Below are positions 25,106 to 38,354 of a DNA stretch of 64,000 bases, piece by piece. Location: assembly GCF_001886615.1 (NCBI RefSeq), contig NZ_CP018139.1, forward strand, positions 1,860,001-1,924,000, read 5' to 3'. The notes under the pieces were generated by a model. That model had not been told where the DNA came from, did no database searches, and worked only from the letters and a program-made list of their open reading frames with translations. Each line of letters opens with the position of its first letter. Within the stretch, counting starts at the first letter, position 1. Source of the stretch: Halomonas aestuarii. GTDB taxonomy: Bacteria; Pseudomonadota; Gammaproteobacteria; Pseudomonadales; Halomonadaceae. A program made the translations under genes and the position numbers.

Positions 25106-25465
25106 ATGCAAGTTGCCATTCTCATGACCCATGTGGCGATCGCCATCGCCCTGGTCGTCCTGATCCTGCTGCAGCAGGGCAAGGGCGCCGAAGCCGGTGC
25201 CGCCTTCGGCGGCGGTGCCTCCCAGACCGTGTTCGGCTCGCGGGGGAGCGGCAGCTTCCTGGCGAAGTTCACCGGGCTGCTGGCCGCTGCCTTCTTCGCC
25301 ACCTCGCTGACCCTGGCGTACTTCGCGTCCCAGGCCGGTGAGGCGCCGGAGGCCGGCATCCCCGATGCCGAGCTGATCGAGCAGCAGAATGCCGTGCCGA
25401 CCCTTGACGACGGCAGCAGCGGTGTGGATAATGCTGCGCCAGCGCTGGAGGAAAGCGGCAGCTGA
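25106..25465 (+). CDS. secG: Preprotein translocase subunit SecG
   Basis: Inner-membrane accessory subunit of SecYEG. The 119-residue product has two membrane helices (about 4-22 and 52-74) joined by the conserved cytosolic loop LQQGKGAEAGAAFGGG. The C-terminal tail is acidic. Its position between tpiA and tRNA-Leu is conserved in gammaproteobacteria. Confidence 0.97.
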   Translation: MQVAILMTHVAIAIALVVLILLQQGKGAEAGAAFGGGASQTVFGSRGSGSFLAKFTGLLAAAFFATSLTLAYFASQAGEAPEAGIPDAELIEQQNAVPTLDDGSSGVDNAAPALEESGS

Positions 25466-25488
25466 TGCCGTGGTCCAGCCTCCCCGAT

Positions 25489-25575
25489 GCCGAAGTGGTG
25501 GAATTGGTAGACACGCTATCTTGAGGGGGTAGTGACCTTACGGTCGTGCGGGTTCAAGTCCCGCCTTCGGCACCA
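25489..25575 (+). tRNA. leuU: tRNA-Leu (anticodon GAG)
   Basis: An 87-nt class II tRNA with a long variable arm. The acceptor GCCGAAG pairs with CTTCGGC, the discriminator is A and CCA is encoded (25573-25575). The anticodon stem is CTATC/GGTAG with loop TTGAGGG, anticodon GAG at 25523-25525, decoding CUC and CUU. The T-arm GCGGG-TTCAAGT-CCCGC is intact. It follows secG, the leuU position in E. coli. Confidence 0.97.
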
Positions 25576-25640
25576 ACTCGAAGCAGGCGACATACGGTTC
25601 GCGACTTCGAGGCAGGATTGGCAGTATGCGGTGTTGCCGC

Positions 25641-25669
25641 TTGACGATCACGTCATGTGGGCTTACAAT
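25641..25669 (+). promoter_or_regulatory. Sigma-70 promoter of the initiator tRNA-rimP-nusA-infB operon
   Basis: TTGACG at 25641-25646, exactly 17 bp, then TACAAT at 25664-25669. This is close to full consensus and ends 16 bp before the mature 5' end of the initiator tRNA. Confidence 0.88.
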
Positions 25670-25685
25670 CACCGGCCTAGATTGA

Positions 25686-25762
<77 letters not shown>

Positions 25763-25831
25763 TCTTCTTGGCAGGCATGCACAAGCTTCAGGGGCATGTC
25801 GAAGAGCCGAAGTGGTATACAGGTTTCTTGT

Positions 25832-25861
25832 AAAAGCCCCTTCCTGTGAAGGGGCTTTTTG
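25832..25861 (+). terminator. Terminator after the initiator tRNA
   Basis: A 12-bp perfect stem, AAAAGCCCCTTC with GAAGGGGCTTTT and loop CTGT, ending in a T-run. Partial readthrough would be needed to express rimP-nusA from the tRNA promoter. Confidence 0.9.
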
Positions 25862-25981
25862 TTAGCAGCTTGCCAGCCGGAAATGCCGGCGGCGCTGTTC
25901 GGGCAACGCCAATCAGCCACCTGACTCTTCTCTCATCTCCCGGCCAGGTGCCTGATGCAACGGCTGTAGGAGCTTTCTTCC

Positions 25982-26440
25982 GTGGCAATCAAGGATGCTG
26001 CGCTGCATGCGCTGATCGAACCGGTGGTCTCGGCCATGGGGTTCGAACTCTGGGGCATCGACCATCTGTCTCAGGGAAAACATTCCCGCCTGGTGATCTA
26101 TATCGACCACGAGGACGGGGTGAGCGTGGACGATTGCGCCGACGTCAGTCGTCAGGTCAGCGCGGTGCTCGATGTCGAGGACCCTGTCCCGGGCGAGTAT
26201 CGACTGGAAGTCTCCTCGCCGGGCATGGACCGGCCGCTGTTCAGCCTCGACCAGTTCGAGCGCTATGCCGGCCATGTGGTGACCGTGAAGCTGCGTGTGC
26301 CCTTCGACGGCCGGCGCAAGTTCAAGGGGTTGCTGGCCGGGATCGAGAATGACGAGGTGCTGCTGCAGGTCGATGGCGAGGAGTACTGCTTTCCCATCGA
26401 GGGCATCGATCAGGCGCGGGTCGTCCCGCAGTTCACGTGA
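25982..26440 (+). CDS. rimP: Ribosome maturation factor RimP
   Basis: Assists 30S subunit maturation. The 152-residue product has the RimP N-terminal alpha/beta domain and the signature EVSSPGMDRPLFSLDQFERY, followed by an SH3-like C-terminal domain. The start is GTG at 25982, with AGGAG 10 bases upstream. It is first in rimP-nusA-infB. Confidence 0.97.
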   Translation: MAIKDAALHALIEPVVSAMGFELWGIDHLSQGKHSRLVIYIDHEDGVSVDDCADVSRQVSAVLDVEDPVPGEYRLEVSSPGMDRPLFSLDQFERYAGHVVTVKLRVPFDGRRKFKGLLAGIENDEVLLQVDGEEYCFPIEGIDQARVVPQFT

Positions 26441-26483
26441 TGAGCTTGGTGTATAAGGACAGGTTCACTGGCGAGGCTAAGGC

Positions 26484-27977
26484 ATGAGTAAAGAGATTCT
26501 GGCGGTCGTCGACACGATCTCCAACGAGAAGGGGGTCTCCCGCAAGGTGATCTTCGAGGCCGTCGAGGCGGCCCTGGCCAGTGCATCGCGCAAGCGCTTC
26601 GAGGATGAGGAAGCCAGCGTGCGCGTGCACATCGATCGCGATACCGGGGATTACGAGACCTTTCGCCGCTGGGAGGTGGTCGAGGACGACGACTTCGACG
26701 GGCCCGACGCCCAGATCAAGCTCTCCTTCGCCGAGCGTCGTGATCCGCCCCTGGGGCTGGGTGACGTGGTCGAGGAGCGTATCGAGAACGCCGCCTTCGG
26801 CCGCATCGCCGCCCAGACCGCCAAGCAGGTCATCGTGCAGAAGGTGCGCGAGGCCGAGCGGGCCGAGGTGGTGCGCCAGTATGCCGAGCGTGAGGGCGAG
26901 CTGGTCGCCGGCATCGTCAAGAAGACCACCCGCGACGGCCTGATCATCGACCTCGGCGAGAACGCCGAGGCCTTCCTGCCGCGCAGCGAGATGATCCCGG
27001 GCGAGCGCTACCGCATGAACGAGCGGGTGCGCGCCTTGCTGGTCAAGGTCGATGCCGAGGCGCGCGGCGCCCAGCTGATCCTCTCGCGCACCTGCCCGGA
27101 GCTGATCATCGAGCTGTTCAGCATCGAGGTCCCGGAGATCTCCGAGCAGCTCATCGAGATCAAGGGTGCGGCGCGTGACCCCGGCTCCCGGGCCAAGATC
27201 GCGGTCAAGACCAACGACCGTCGCATCGACCCCGTGGGGGCCTGCGTCGGCATGCGCGGTTCGCGCGTGCAGGCCGTCTCCTCGGAGTTGCAGAACGAGC
27301 GCGTGGACATCGTGCTCTGGGACGACAACCCGGCCCAGCTGGTGATCAACGCCATGGCGCCGGCCGATGTCGCCTCGATCCTCGTCGACGAGGAGTCCCA
27401 TGCCATGGACGTGGCCGTCGCCGAGGACAACCTGGCCCAGGCCATCGGCCGCAGCGGCCAGAACGTGCGTCTGGCGTCCGAGCTCACCGGGTGGCGTCTC
27501 AACGTCATGACCGAGGACGAGGCCGAGGCCAAGCGCGATCAGGAGATCGACAGCCTCGTCGAGCACTTCATCCAGCACCTGGACATCGACGAGGACGTGG
27601 CGCGCCTGCTGGTGGAAGAAGGCTTCACCTCCCTGGAGGAGGTCGCCTACGTGCCGGTCGAGGAGATGCTCGAGATCGAGGAGTTCGACGAGGAGACCAT
27701 CGAGGAGCTGCGCGCTCGGGCCAAGGACGAACTGCTGAACCTCGCCATCGCCTCCGAGGAGGAACTCGACGGCGCCCAGCCGGCCGATGACCTGCTGGAG
27801 ATGGACGGGATGGAGCGCCACCTGGCCTTCATCCTGGCCAGTCGGGGCATTGTCACCATGGAGGACCTGGCCGAGCAGTCCGTCGATGATCTGATAGACA
27901 TCGAGGGTATCGACGAGGAGCGCGCCGCGGCACTGATCATGACTGCCCGTGCGCCATGGTTCGAGAACGAACAGTAA
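26484..27977 (+). CDS. nusA: Transcription termination/antitermination factor NusA
   Basis: RNA-polymerase-associated factor acting in pausing, termination and rRNA antitermination. The 497 residues show an N-terminal polymerase-binding domain, an S1 domain (about 135-200), two KH domains (about 200-345, including [14 protein letters not shown] and [12 protein letters not shown]) and two acidic C-terminal AR repeats. The two C-terminal repeats are typical of gammaproteobacteria. Confidence 0.99.
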   Translation: MSKEILAVVDTISNEKGVSRKVIFEAVEAALASASRKRFEDEEASVRVHIDRDTGDYETFRRWEVVEDDDFDGPDAQIKLSFAERRDPPLGLGDVVEERIENAAFGRIAAQTAKQVIVQKVREAERAEVVRQYAEREGELVAGIVKKTTRDGLIIDLGENAEAFLPRSEMIPGERYRMNERVRALLVKVDAEARGAQLILSRTCPELIIELFSIEVPEISEQLIEIKGAARDPGSRAKIAVKTNDRRIDPVGACVGMRGSRVQAVSSELQNERVDIVLWDDNPAQLVINAMAPADVASILVDEESHAMDVAVAEDNLAQAIGRSGQNVRLASELTGWRLNVMTEDEAEAKRDQEIDSLVEHFIQHLDIDEDVARLLVEEGFTSLEEVAYVPVEEMLEIEEFDEETIEELRARAKDELLNLAIASEEELDGAQPADDLLEMDGMERHLAFILASRGIVTMEDLAEQSVDDLIDIEGIDEERAAALIMTARAPWFENEQ

Positions 27978-28004
27978 ACAGGTCACGGGCTGAGGAGGGT
28001 CGTA

Positions 28005-30527
28005 ATGTCAGAAATGACCGTTAAGGATTTTGCAGCGAAGGTGGGGCGCGACGTGCCTCGCCTGCTGGAACAGATGAAGGAAGCAGGGCTCGGCCAGAAG
28101 GCCGAGAACGACGCCGTGTCCGAGGAGGACAAGCGTCAGCTGCTCGACTATCTGACCAAGAGCCACGGCGGCAGCGGCGGCGCCGGGGCGAAGAATCGCA
28201 TCACCCTGACGCGCAAGACGCGTAGCCGTATCAAGACCGGCGAGCGCGGCAAGAGCATCGAGGTGCAGGTGCGCAAGAAGCGCACCTACGTCAAGCGCGC
28301 CGAGGAAGAGACGGCCAAGAGCGAGCCCGAGGCCGATGCCGGTCCGCGCCAGCTGGTCGGCGACATGGCCGACTCCCAGCAGGCGCAGGCTGACAAGGAC
28401 GCCCGCGAGGCCGAGGAAGCCAAGGCGCGTGCCGCCGAGGAGTCCGCTCGCGAGGCCGCCGCCAAGCTTGAGGCCGAGAAGGCCGTCAGCGAGCCAGAGA
28501 TTCCGGTGCCGGAGCTGGAGACCCAGCCCGCCCCGGAGGAGCCCCCGGCCCCGCCGAAGGAAGGACGTCCCGAGCCGCGTCGTGCCGCGGTCAAGAAGGC
28601 CAGTGGCAAGGGCGGCAAGAAGGGCCGTGACGATCGCGACGACGATCGCGGCGACCGCGAGGAGCGTCGCCGGGGCGGCAAGAAGGTCAAGCGCGCCGAG
28701 CGCCGTGGCGGTCGCCGCGGTGGCGGCGCCCAGGGCGGCGGCAAGCATGGCTTCCAGAAGCCGACCCAGCCGATCGTCCGCGAGGTCTCCATCCCTGAGT
28801 CGATCAGCGTCGCCGACCTGGCCGACAAGATGTCGATCAAGGCGAACGAGGTCATCAAGGCCATGTTCACCATGGGCGCGGCGGTGACCATCAACCAGAC
28901 CATCGACCAGGACACCGCGGCCATCGTGGTCGAGGAGATGGGCCACAAGCCCAAGCTGGTCAAGGATGATGCGCTGGAGACCGAGGTCCTCGAGGGCATC
29001 TCCTATGAGGGCGAGGAGATCACCCGCTCGCCGGTCGTCACGGTGATGGGTCACGTCGACCACGGCAAGACCTCGCTGCTCGACTATATCCGCAAGGCCA
29101 AGGTGGCCACCGGCGAGGCCGGCGGCATCACCCAGCACATCGGTGCCTACCACGTCGAGGACGACCACGGTGGCGTGACCTTCCTGGATACCCCGGGCCA
29201 CGCGGCGTTCACCGCCATGCGTGCCCGTGGCGCCAAGGCCACCGACGTGGTCGTGCTGGTGGTGGCCGCCGATGACGGCGTCATGCCCCAGACCATCGAG
29301 GCCATCGAGCACTCGAAGGCGGCCGAGGTCCCGATGGTGGTCGCGGTCAACAAGATCGACAAGCCGGGCGCGGATCCGGACCGGGTCAAGAACGAGCTGT
29401 CCCAGCATGGCGTCATCTCCGAGGAGTGGGGCGGCGACACCCAGTTCGTGCACGTCTCCGCCCACACCGGGGAGGGCATCGAGGAGCTGCTGGAGTCGAT
29501 CCAGCTGGTCTCCGAGGTGCTCGAGCTCAAGGCCGTCCCCGAGGCGCCCGGCAAGGGCGTGGTGGTCGAGTCTCGCCTGGACAAGGGCCGTGGCCCCGTG
29601 GCCACCGTGCTGGTCCAGAACGGCACCCTGAAGAAGGGCGACATTGTGCTCGCCGGCCTGCACTACGGCCGCGTGCGTGCGCTGACCAACGAGCTGGGCA
29701 AGCAGGTCGACGAGGCCGGCCCGTCCACGCCGGTGGAGATCCAGGGCCTGGATGGCACCCCCGAGGCGGGTGACGACTTCATGGTGCTGGCCGACGAGAA
29801 GAAGGCCCGCGAGGTTGCCAACTTCCGTCAGGGCAAGTACCGCGAGGTGCGCCTGGCGCGCCAGCAGAAGGCCAAGCTGGAGAACATGTTCAGCCAGATG
29901 GGCCAGGACGTCGCCGCCAAGCTCAATATCGTGCTCAAGGCCGACGTCCAGGGCTCCCTGGAGGCGATCAAGGGCGCCCTGGAAGAGCTCTCCACGGACG
30001 AGGTCGAGGTGGCCGTGGTCTCCTCCGGCGTCGGCGGGATCACCGGCACCGACGCCAACCTGGCGCTGGCCAGTGACGCCATCGTGGTCGGCTTCAACGT
30101 GCGTGCCGACGCCGCCGCCCGCGAGATCATCGAGCGTGAAGGGCTGGACCTGCGCTACTACAGCGTCATCTACCAGCTGGTCGACGAGGTCAAGCAGGCC
30201 ATGAGCGGCATGCTGGCACCGGAGTGGAAGGAAGAGATCGTCGGCGTGGCCGAGGTCCGTGACGTCTTCCGCGCGCCGAAGATCGGCGCCGTGGCCGGCT
30301 GCATGGTGGTCGAGGGCACCGTCCATCGCAACAAGAAGATCCGCGTGCTGCGTGACAACGTGGTGATCTACGAGGGCGAGCTCGAGTCCCTGCGCCGCTA
30401 CAAGGACGATGTCCAGGAAGTGCGCAACGGCATGGAGTGCGGCATCGGCGTGAAGAACTACAACGATGTCCAGGTCGGCGACAAGATCGAGGTCTTCGAC
30501 CAGGTCAAGGTCGAGCGGACCCTCTAA
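28005..30527 (+). CDS. infB: Translation initiation factor IF-2
   Basis: GTPase that brings initiator tRNA to the 30S subunit. The 840 residues begin with an IF2_N domain ([20 protein letters not shown]). A long highly charged linker follows (about 60-260, rich in Lys, Arg, Glu and Ala). The G domain has G1 GHVDHGKT at 349-356, DTPGHAAF and NKID. Domains II-IV end the protein. The linker may allow an internal start for a shorter isoform as in E. coli, but no internal site is obvious enough to call. Confidence 0.99.
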   Translation: MSEMTVKDFAAKVGRDVPRLLEQMKEAGLGQKAENDAVSEEDKRQLLDYLTKSHGGSGGAGAKNRITLTRKTRSRIKTGERGKSIEVQVRKKRTYVKRAEEETAKSEPEADAGPRQLVGDMADSQQAQADKDAREAEEAKARAAEESAREAAAKLEAEKAVSEPEIPVPELETQPAPEEPPAPPKEGRPEPRRAAVKKASGKGGKKGRDDRDDDRGDREERRRGGKKVKRAERRGGRRGGGAQGGGKHGFQKPTQPIVREVSIPESISVADLADKMSIKANEVIKAMFTMGAAVTINQTIDQDTAAIVVEEMGHKPKLVKDDALETEVLEGISYEGEEITRSPVVTVMGHVDHGKTSLLDYIRKAKVATGEAGGITQHIGAYHVEDDHGGVTFLDTPGHAAFTAMRARGAKATDVVVLVVAADDGVMPQTIEAIEHSKAAEVPMVVAVNKIDKPGADPDRVKNELSQHGVISEEWGGDTQFVHVSAHTGEGIEELLESIQLVSEVLELKAVPEAPGKGVVVESRLDKGRGPVATVLVQNGTLKKGDIVLAGLHYGRVRALTNELGKQVDEAGPSTPVEIQGLDGTPEAGDDFMVLADEKKAREVANFRQGKYREVRLARQQKAKLENMFSQMGQDVAAKLNIVLKADVQGSLEAIKGALEELSTDEVEVAVVSSGVGGITGTDANLALASDAIVVGFNVRADAAAREIIEREGLDLRYYSVIYQLVDEVKQAMSGMLAPEWKEEIVGVAEVRDVFRAPKIGAVAGCMVVEGTVHRNKKIRVLRDNVVIYEGELESLRRYKDDVQEVRNGMECGIGVKNYNDVQVGDKIEVFDQVKVERTL

Positions 30528-30545
30528 GGCCCCCAGGAGTCGACC

Positions 30546-30962
30546 ATGCGGGAATTCAAGCGTACCGACCGGGTCGCCGACCAGCTCCAGAAGGAGCTGG
30601 CGGTGCTCATCCAGCGCGAGGTCAAGGACCCGCGCCTGGGCATGGTCACCGTCAGCGGCGTCGAGGTCAGTCGTGACCTCGGCTACGCCGATGTCCATGT
30701 GACCCTGCTGGGCGAGCAGGAGCCCGAGCGCATCAAGGAGAACCTGGCGGTGCTCAAGCGGGCCGCCGGTTTCCTGCGCAGCCAGATCGCCCGGCGGATC
30801 AAGCTGCGCCATGTCCCGGAGCTGCGCTTCCACTACGACGAGAGCGTGGTCCGTGGGCAGCGCCTGTCGTCGCTGATCGACGAGGCCGTCGCCAGCGACC
30901 GCGACCTGAATGACGAGGCGGCGGATGACGACGCCTCCGACGGCGGGAGCGAGCGGGACTGA
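30546..30962 (+). CDS. rbfA: 30S ribosome-binding factor RbfA
   Basis: Cold-shock-associated 30S assembly factor. The 138-residue product begins REFKRTDRVADQLQKELA and carries the KH-like fold segments VTVSGVEVSRDLGYADVHV and HVPELRFHYDES. The C-terminus is an acidic tail. Its stop TGA shares one base with the truB ATG. Confidence 0.97.
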   Translation: MREFKRTDRVADQLQKELAVLIQREVKDPRLGMVTVSGVEVSRDLGYADVHVTLLGEQEPERIKENLAVLKRAAGFLRSQIARRIKLRHVPELRFHYDESVVRGQRLSSLIDEAVASDRDLNDEAADDDASDGGSERD

Positions 30963-31879
30963 TGGCACGGCGACGTCGCGGACTGCCGGTGAACGGCGTG
31001 CTGCTGCTGGACAAGCCCGCGGGGGCGTCCAGCAACCATGCCCTGCAGCGGGTGCGGCGCCTGTTCCAGGCCCAGAAGGCCGGCCATACCGGGACGCTCG
31101 ACCCCATGGCCACCGGGCTGCTGCCGGTCTGCTTCGGCGAGGCGACCAAGTTCTCCGCCCACCTGCTGGAGGCCGACAAGGTCTACCGCACCCGGGTGGA
31201 GCTCGGCGCGGTCACCGATACCGGCGATGCCGAAGGCTCGGTGGTCGAGCGCCATGCGGTGCCCCGGCTCACCGAGGCCGACATCGCGGGCGTGCTGACG
31301 CGCTTTCGCGGCGAGATCGACCAGGTGCCGCCGATGTACTCGGCCCTCAAGCACCAGGGGCGCAAGCTCTACGAACTCGCCCGGGAGGGCAAGTCGATCG
31401 AGCGTGCAGCCCGTCGCGTGACGGTGTATGATGCTCGGCTTCTCGCCTGCCGGGACGAGGCCTTCGAGCTGGAGGTCCGCGTCAGCAAGGGCACCTACAT
31501 CCGCACCCTGGCCGAGGACATCGGCCGCGCTCTGGGATGCGGGGCCCACATCAGCGCGCTGCGACGGCTGGCGACGGGGCCCTTCGAGGCCGCCGGCATG
31601 CGCGACCTCGAGTCGCTCGAGGCCCTGCATGACCAGGGCGCGCGCGAGGCCACGCTGCTGCCCGTAGACGTGCTGGTCGATCACCTGCCGCGGCTGGACG
31701 TCGATGCCGTGGCGGCTGGGCGCCTGACCCACGGCCAGGCGGCACGGGTCGACCCCCTCGGGCTGCCCGAGGGCGAGACGGCAAGACTCTATCGTGACGA
31801 GGCCTTTCTGGGTCTCGGCACGGTGACGGGGCCACAGGAGGTGGCGCCGAAGCGGCTGCTGAGCACGGCGGCCGGTTGA
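30962..31879 (+). CDS. truB: tRNA pseudouridine-55 synthase TruB
   Basis: Makes pseudouridine 55 in the T-loop of tRNAs. The 305-residue product has the motif GVLLLDKPAGASSNHAL, the catalytic Asp in KAGHTGTLDPMATGLLP, and SKGTYIRTLAEDIG. A C-terminal PUA-like domain follows from about residue 240. It is directly coupled to rbfA. Confidence 0.98.
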   Translation: MARRRRGLPVNGVLLLDKPAGASSNHALQRVRRLFQAQKAGHTGTLDPMATGLLPVCFGEATKFSAHLLEADKVYRTRVELGAVTDTGDAEGSVVERHAVPRLTEADIAGVLTRFRGEIDQVPPMYSALKHQGRKLYELAREGKSIERAARRVTVYDARLLACRDEAFELEVRVSKGTYIRTLAEDIGRALGCGAHISALRRLATGPFEAAGMRDLESLEALHDQGAREATLLPVDVLVDHLPRLDVDAVAAGRLTHGQAARVDPLGLPEGETARLYRDEAFLGLGTVTGPQEVAPKRLLSTAAG

Positions 31880-31892
31880 AGGAGAGAAGCCC

Positions 31893-31942
31893 GAGACTGC
31901 AAATATGCGTGGTCTCACACATTCATACCCCAGGCATATTGC
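31893..31942 (+). promoter_or_regulatory. Possible S15-responsive pseudoknot in the rpsO leader
   Basis: Stem 1 is GAGAC (31893-31897) with GTCTC (31912-31916). Stem 2 is AATATGC (31902-31908), inside the loop of stem 1, with GCATATT (31934-31940) downstream. The two interlock as an H-type pseudoknot ending 17 nt before the rpsO ATG. An alternative hairpin (31905-31911 with 31916-31922) competes. E. coli rpsO is autoregulated through a leader pseudoknot; function here is inferred. Confidence 0.5.
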
Positions 31943-31957
31943 TTACTGGAGAGACAG

Positions 31958-32227
31958 ATGGCACTGACCGCTGAACAGAAGGCCGGCATCGTCAACGAAT
32001 ACGGCCGTGGCGACAACGACACCGGTTCCCCCGAGGTTCAGGTGGCCCTGCTGAGCGCCAACATCGATGGCCTGCAGGATCACTTCAAGACCAACAAGCA
32101 GGATCACCACTCCCGTCGTGGCCTGATCCGCATGGTCAACCAGCGCCGCAAGCTGCTGGACTACCTGAAGCGCAAGGACTTCGAGCGCTATCAGTCGCTG
32201 ATCCAGCGCCTGGGCCTGCGCCGCTAA
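31958..32227 (+). CDS. rpsO: 30S ribosomal protein S15
   Basis: Primary 16S rRNA-binding protein of the 30S platform. The 89 residues contain the conserved [13 protein letters not shown], the [22 protein letters not shown] helix region and a basic C-terminus. GGAG precedes the ATG. A strong terminator follows, and pnp is downstream as in E. coli. Confidence 0.99.
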   Translation: MALTAEQKAGIVNEYGRGDNDTGSPEVQVALLSANIDGLQDHFKTNKQDHHSRRGLIRMVNQRRKLLDYLKRKDFERYQSLIQRLGLRR

Positions 32228-32249
32228 GCGACGCATCCCACGCGGTAGC

Positions 32250-32284
32250 GAAACGGGCAGCCTACGGGCTGCCCGTTTCTTTTT
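32250..32284 (+). terminator. rpsO terminator
   Basis: A 13-bp perfect stem (GAAACGGGCAGCC, loop TACG) followed by five T. Confidence 0.95.
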
Positions 32285-32348
32285 GTGGCACCGGGGGCCG
32301 GGGGTGACGAGGCCGCGTTCGGGGAGATATCGGCCGCGCCTGCTCGAT

Positions 32349-32404
32349 GGTCCGACACTCGCCGGCTCCGCCCGGGGAATAGTGCGGCGGAAATGTCGCA
32401 GACC
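32349..32404 (+). promoter_or_regulatory. Long imperfect hairpin in the pnp leader
   Basis: Three stacked helices: GGTC/GACC (32349-32352, 32401-32404), CGACA/TGTCG (32353-32357, 32394-32398) and CGCCG/CGGCG (32360-32364, 32385-32389). Small internal loops separate them and the apical loop is 20 nt. It ends 86 nt before the pnp start. E. coli pnp is autoregulated through an RNase III-cleaved leader hairpin in the same place; the role here is inferred. Confidence 0.5.
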
Positions 32405-32490
32405 GGTGGTCGCGGCGGGCGTCAACCCCTAAAATGGTCGCCGAGTCAAAACGACCCAAACACAGAAAAGTAACGTTGAAGGAAGTCGCC

Positions 32491-34626
<2,136 letters not shown>

Positions 34627-34673
34627 GTGACCGTCTTCGGCGGGCCGCAAGCGCCAAGGAGCAAGGCGTAAGG

Positions 34674-34710
34674 AAAACCGCCGCCAGGGTCATGCCCTGG
34701 CGGCGGTTTT
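34674..34710 (+). terminator. pnp terminator
   Basis: A 16-bp perfect stem (34674-34689 with 34695-34710, loop TCATG) flanked by A4 and T4. Confidence 0.93.
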
Positions 34711-34720
34711 CTATTGGCAG

Positions 34721-34755
34721 AAAAGAAGATGCCCCGGACATAATGTCCGGGGCAT
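34721..34755 (-). terminator. Terminator of the thiolase gene
   Basis: A 12-bp perfect stem (34729-34740 with 34744-34755, loop TAA). On the minus strand it is followed by CTTCTTTT. It lies 34 bp after the thiolase stop. Confidence 0.9.
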
Positions 34756-34789
34756 GCGGTCCTGCTGGTTGTCTGGCGTGCGTGTTCGA

Positions 34790-35965
<1,176 letters not shown>

Positions 35966-36124
35966 GCGGGATACTCCTGAAGAATAGGTAGCGGACTGGC
36001 GGCCGTGTCTGGAGGACACCCTGCACGCGATGACGTCTCAGACAGAGCCGGGTCCTCCAGCATAGGGGAGTATTGTGCGTCGCGGCAATGCTTCCATGGC
36101 CGTAGGCGGGAGGGAAGCGGCACG

Positions 36125-36145
36125 GGCACCCCGAGACGGGGTGCC
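36125..36145 (-). terminator. Hairpin after panD
   Basis: An 8-bp stem, GGCACCCC with GGGGTGCC and a 5-nt loop, 11 bp after the panD stop. It has no T-run, so it may be a weak terminator or an mRNA-end stabiliser. Confidence 0.45.
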
Positions 36146-36155
36146 GGGGGAGGGC

Positions 36156-36536
36156 TCAGGCCAGCTGGACGGGGATGGCGTTGCTGGTGTGGCTGACGAC
36201 ATTGCCTTCCTGGAGGTAGACCAGGGCCGGCTGGTGGCGGTCGAGCTCCGCCTCGCTGTAGTGGGCGTAGCTGCAGATGATCACCCGCTGCCCCTCGGTG
36301 GCGAGGTGGGCGGCCGCGCCGTTCACCGAGATGATCCGTGAGCCTTCCTCGGCGCGGATGGCGTAGGTGGTGAAGCGCTGGCCGTTCTCGACGTTGTAGA
36401 TCTGGATCTGCTCGTTCTCGCGGATCCCGGACATGTCCAGCAGCTCACCGTCGATGGCGCAGGAGCCTTCGTAGTTGAGGACGGCATGGGTGACGCGGGC
36501 CATGTGCAGCTTGGCCTTGAGCATGATGGTCTGCAT
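36156..36536 (-). CDS. panD: Aspartate 1-decarboxylase PanD
   Basis: Pyruvoyl enzyme that makes beta-alanine for pantothenate. The 126-residue proenzyme contains the self-cleavage site Gly24-Ser25 in NYEGSCAID and the conserved [22 protein letters not shown]. The ATG at 36536 gives a family-typical N-terminus ([10 protein letters not shown]). It is the last gene of panB-panC-panD. Confidence 0.97.
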   Translation of the reverse strand: MQTIMLKAKLHMARVTHAVLNYEGSCAIDGELLDMSGIRENEQIQIYNVENGQRFTTYAIRAEEGSRIISVNGAAAHLATEGQRVIICSYAHYSEAELDRHQPALVYLQEGNVVSHTSNAIPVQLA

Positions 36537-36571
36537 GGGACGAGGGTTCCTCTGTTCTCGATGCCGCGCAC

Positions 36572-37420
36572 TCAGCGCGGCAGGGTCAGGCTCAGGTTGT
36601 CGATCAGTCGGGTGGTGCCCAGGCGGGCCGCAGCGAGCAGCACGGCCTGCCGGGTGGTCGTCGTGACCGGGCTCAGGTCGGCGGCGCGCAGCTCCAGGTA
36701 GTCCGGGGCGAAGCCGGCCTTTTCCAGCCGGGCGAGGCCGTCGGCCAGGGCGGCGTCGGGCTCGGCGCCATCCTCCAGGGCCTCGCGCAGCGCACACAGG
36801 GTGGCGTAGAGCGCCGGTGCGATGGCGCGCTGGGACGCATCCAGGTAGCCGTTGCGCGAGGAGAGCGCCAGGCCGTCCTCGGCGCGCACGATGGGCACGC
36901 CCGCGATCTCCACCGGCAGGTGCAGGTCGGCCACCAGGCGGCGAATCACCGCCAGCTGCTGGTAGTCCTTCTCGCCGAAGCAGGCCACGTCGGGCTGCAC
37001 CAGGTGGAAGAGCATGGTGACGACGGTGGCGACACCGTCGAAGTGACCGGGCCGGTCGCCGCCACACAGCCCCTCGCTGACCTCGGGCACGTAGACGCGG
37101 GTCTGGGCCTCGAGGCCGCGGGGGTAGATGGTGGCGGAGTCCGGGGCGAACAGCAGCTGGCAGCCGGCCGCCTCGAGCTTGTGCTGGTCCTCCGCGAGGG
37201 TGCGCGGATAGGCGTCGAGGTCCTCGCCGGGCCCGAACTGCATCGGGTTGACGAAGATCGTCGCCACCACCAGGTCTCCCCGCCGCCGGGCTTCCGCCAC
37301 CAGGGCCAGGTGGCCCTCATGGAGGTTGCCCATGGTCGGAACCAGGGCAATGCGCAGGCCGCGGCGACGGGCGTCGTCCAGGGTCTCGCGCAGGGGCGCA
37401 ATCTCGTGCAGGGTGCGCAT
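36572..37420 (-). CDS. panC: Pantothenate synthetase PanC
   Basis: ATP-dependent ligation of pantoate and beta-alanine. The 282 residues include the HIGH-like [11 protein letters not shown], the [18 protein letters not shown] substrate segment, FGEKDYQQL and the KMSKS-like LALSSRN. It lies 11 bp after panB and 35 bp before panD, so the three genes are probably co-transcribed. Confidence 0.98.
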   Translation of the reverse strand: MRTLHEIAPLRETLDDARRRGLRIALVPTMGNLHEGHLALVAEARRRGDLVVATIFVNPMQFGPGEDLDAYPRTLAEDQHKLEAAGCQLLFAPDSATIYPRGLEAQTRVYVPEVSEGLCGGDRPGHFDGVATVVTMLFHLVQPDVACFGEKDYQQLAVIRRLVADLHLPVEIAGVPIVRAEDGLALSSRNGYLDASQRAIAPALYATLCALREALEDGAEPDAALADGLARLEKAGFAPDYLELRAADLSPVTTTTRQAVLLAAARLGTTRLIDNLSLTLPR

Positions 37421-37431
37421 CGTGACGGCTC

Positions 37432-38223
37432 CTAGAAACAGTGCGCTTCGGCGGGGAAGCGGCGGGCCTTGACGTCCTCGTGGTAGTGGCGGAAGGCGCC
37501 ATGGATGTCATCGGCCTCGGCCATGAAGTTCTTTACGAAGCGTGGCGTGCGGCCATGGGTCACGCCCAGCACGTCGTGCATCACGAGGATCTGGCCGTCG
37601 GTGTCGGGACCGGCGCCGATGCCGATCACCGGCACCTCCAGTGCCTCGCTCACCGCCCGGCCCAGGCTCGCCGGCACGCACTCGAGCAGGATCACCGAGG
37701 CACCGGCCTCGACCAGGGTGCGGGCATCCTCGAGGATCTGCGTCGCCTTCTCGGCCTCGCGGCCCTGGACCTTGTAGCCGCCCAGCTGGTAGACCGACTG
37801 CGGGGTCAGCCCGAGGTGGGCGCAGACCGGGACGCCCCGGCGGGTCAGTTCGCGGATGCCGTCCGCCATCCAGGCCTCGCCCTCGACCTTGATCAGCTCG
37901 GCGCCGGCCCGCATCAGGGCTCCGGCGTCCTGCAGCAGGCGCTCGGTGCTGGAGTTGCTCATGAAGGGCAGGTCGACCATCAGCAGGCTATTGACCTTGC
38001 CGCGGGCCACGCAGCGGGTGTGGTAGCAGATTTCGTCGAGGGTCACCGGCAGGGTGCTGGCGTGTCCCTGCAGGACCATGCCCAGGGAGTCGCCCACCAG
38101 CAGCACCTCGATGCCCGACTCGCCGGCGGCCCGCGCGAAGGAGGCATCGTAGGCGGTCAGGCAGCTGAAGGGCTCACCGGCGCGCTTGAAGGCCTGCAGC
38201 GAGCTCAGGGTGACGGTTTTCAT
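37432..38223 (-). CDS. panB: Ketopantoate hydroxymethyltransferase PanB
   Basis: Transfers a hydroxymethyl group from methylene-THF to ketoisovalerate. The 263-residue TIM barrel has [14 protein letters not shown], the metal-binding [17 protein letters not shown] and [20 protein letters not shown]. It is separated from folK by a 114-bp region with clustered GTTAC/GTAAC half-sites. Confidence 0.98.
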   Translation of the reverse strand: MKTVTLSSLQAFKRAGEPFSCLTAYDASFARAAGESGIEVLLVGDSLGMVLQGHASTLPVTLDEICYHTRCVARGKVNSLLMVDLPFMSNSSTERLLQDAGALMRAGAELIKVEGEAWMADGIRELTRRGVPVCAHLGLTPQSVYQLGGYKVQGREAEKATQILEDARTLVEAGASVILLECVPASLGRAVSEALEVPVIGIGAGPDTDGQILVMHDVLGVTHGRTPRFVKNFMAEADDIHGAFRHYHEDVKARRFPAEAHCF

Positions 38224-38275
38224 GGCATGCTCTCATCATCTGGTCATGGGAGGCCGTCGATGGGCCGTCCTCTGT

Positions 38276-38354
38276 GTAACCCGCGATTGTTACCCGAAAC
38301 ACTCGGGGTGTCGATAGGTAACAGTATGGGGCGCTCCTCAGCCTGGCGGTAACA
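38276..38354. promoter_or_regulatory. Cluster of GTAAC/GTTAC half-sites between folK and panB
   Basis: Half-sites lie at 38276-38280 (GTAAC), 38289-38293 (GTTAC), 38318-38322 (GTAAC) and 38349-38353 (GTAAC). The middle two form TGTTACC-N22-GGTAACA (38288-38323). The same 7-mers flank the region upstream of the CrcZ-like RNA. This could be a binding site for CbrB or another regulator; no convincing sigma-54 promoter follows towards panB. Confidence 0.4.
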
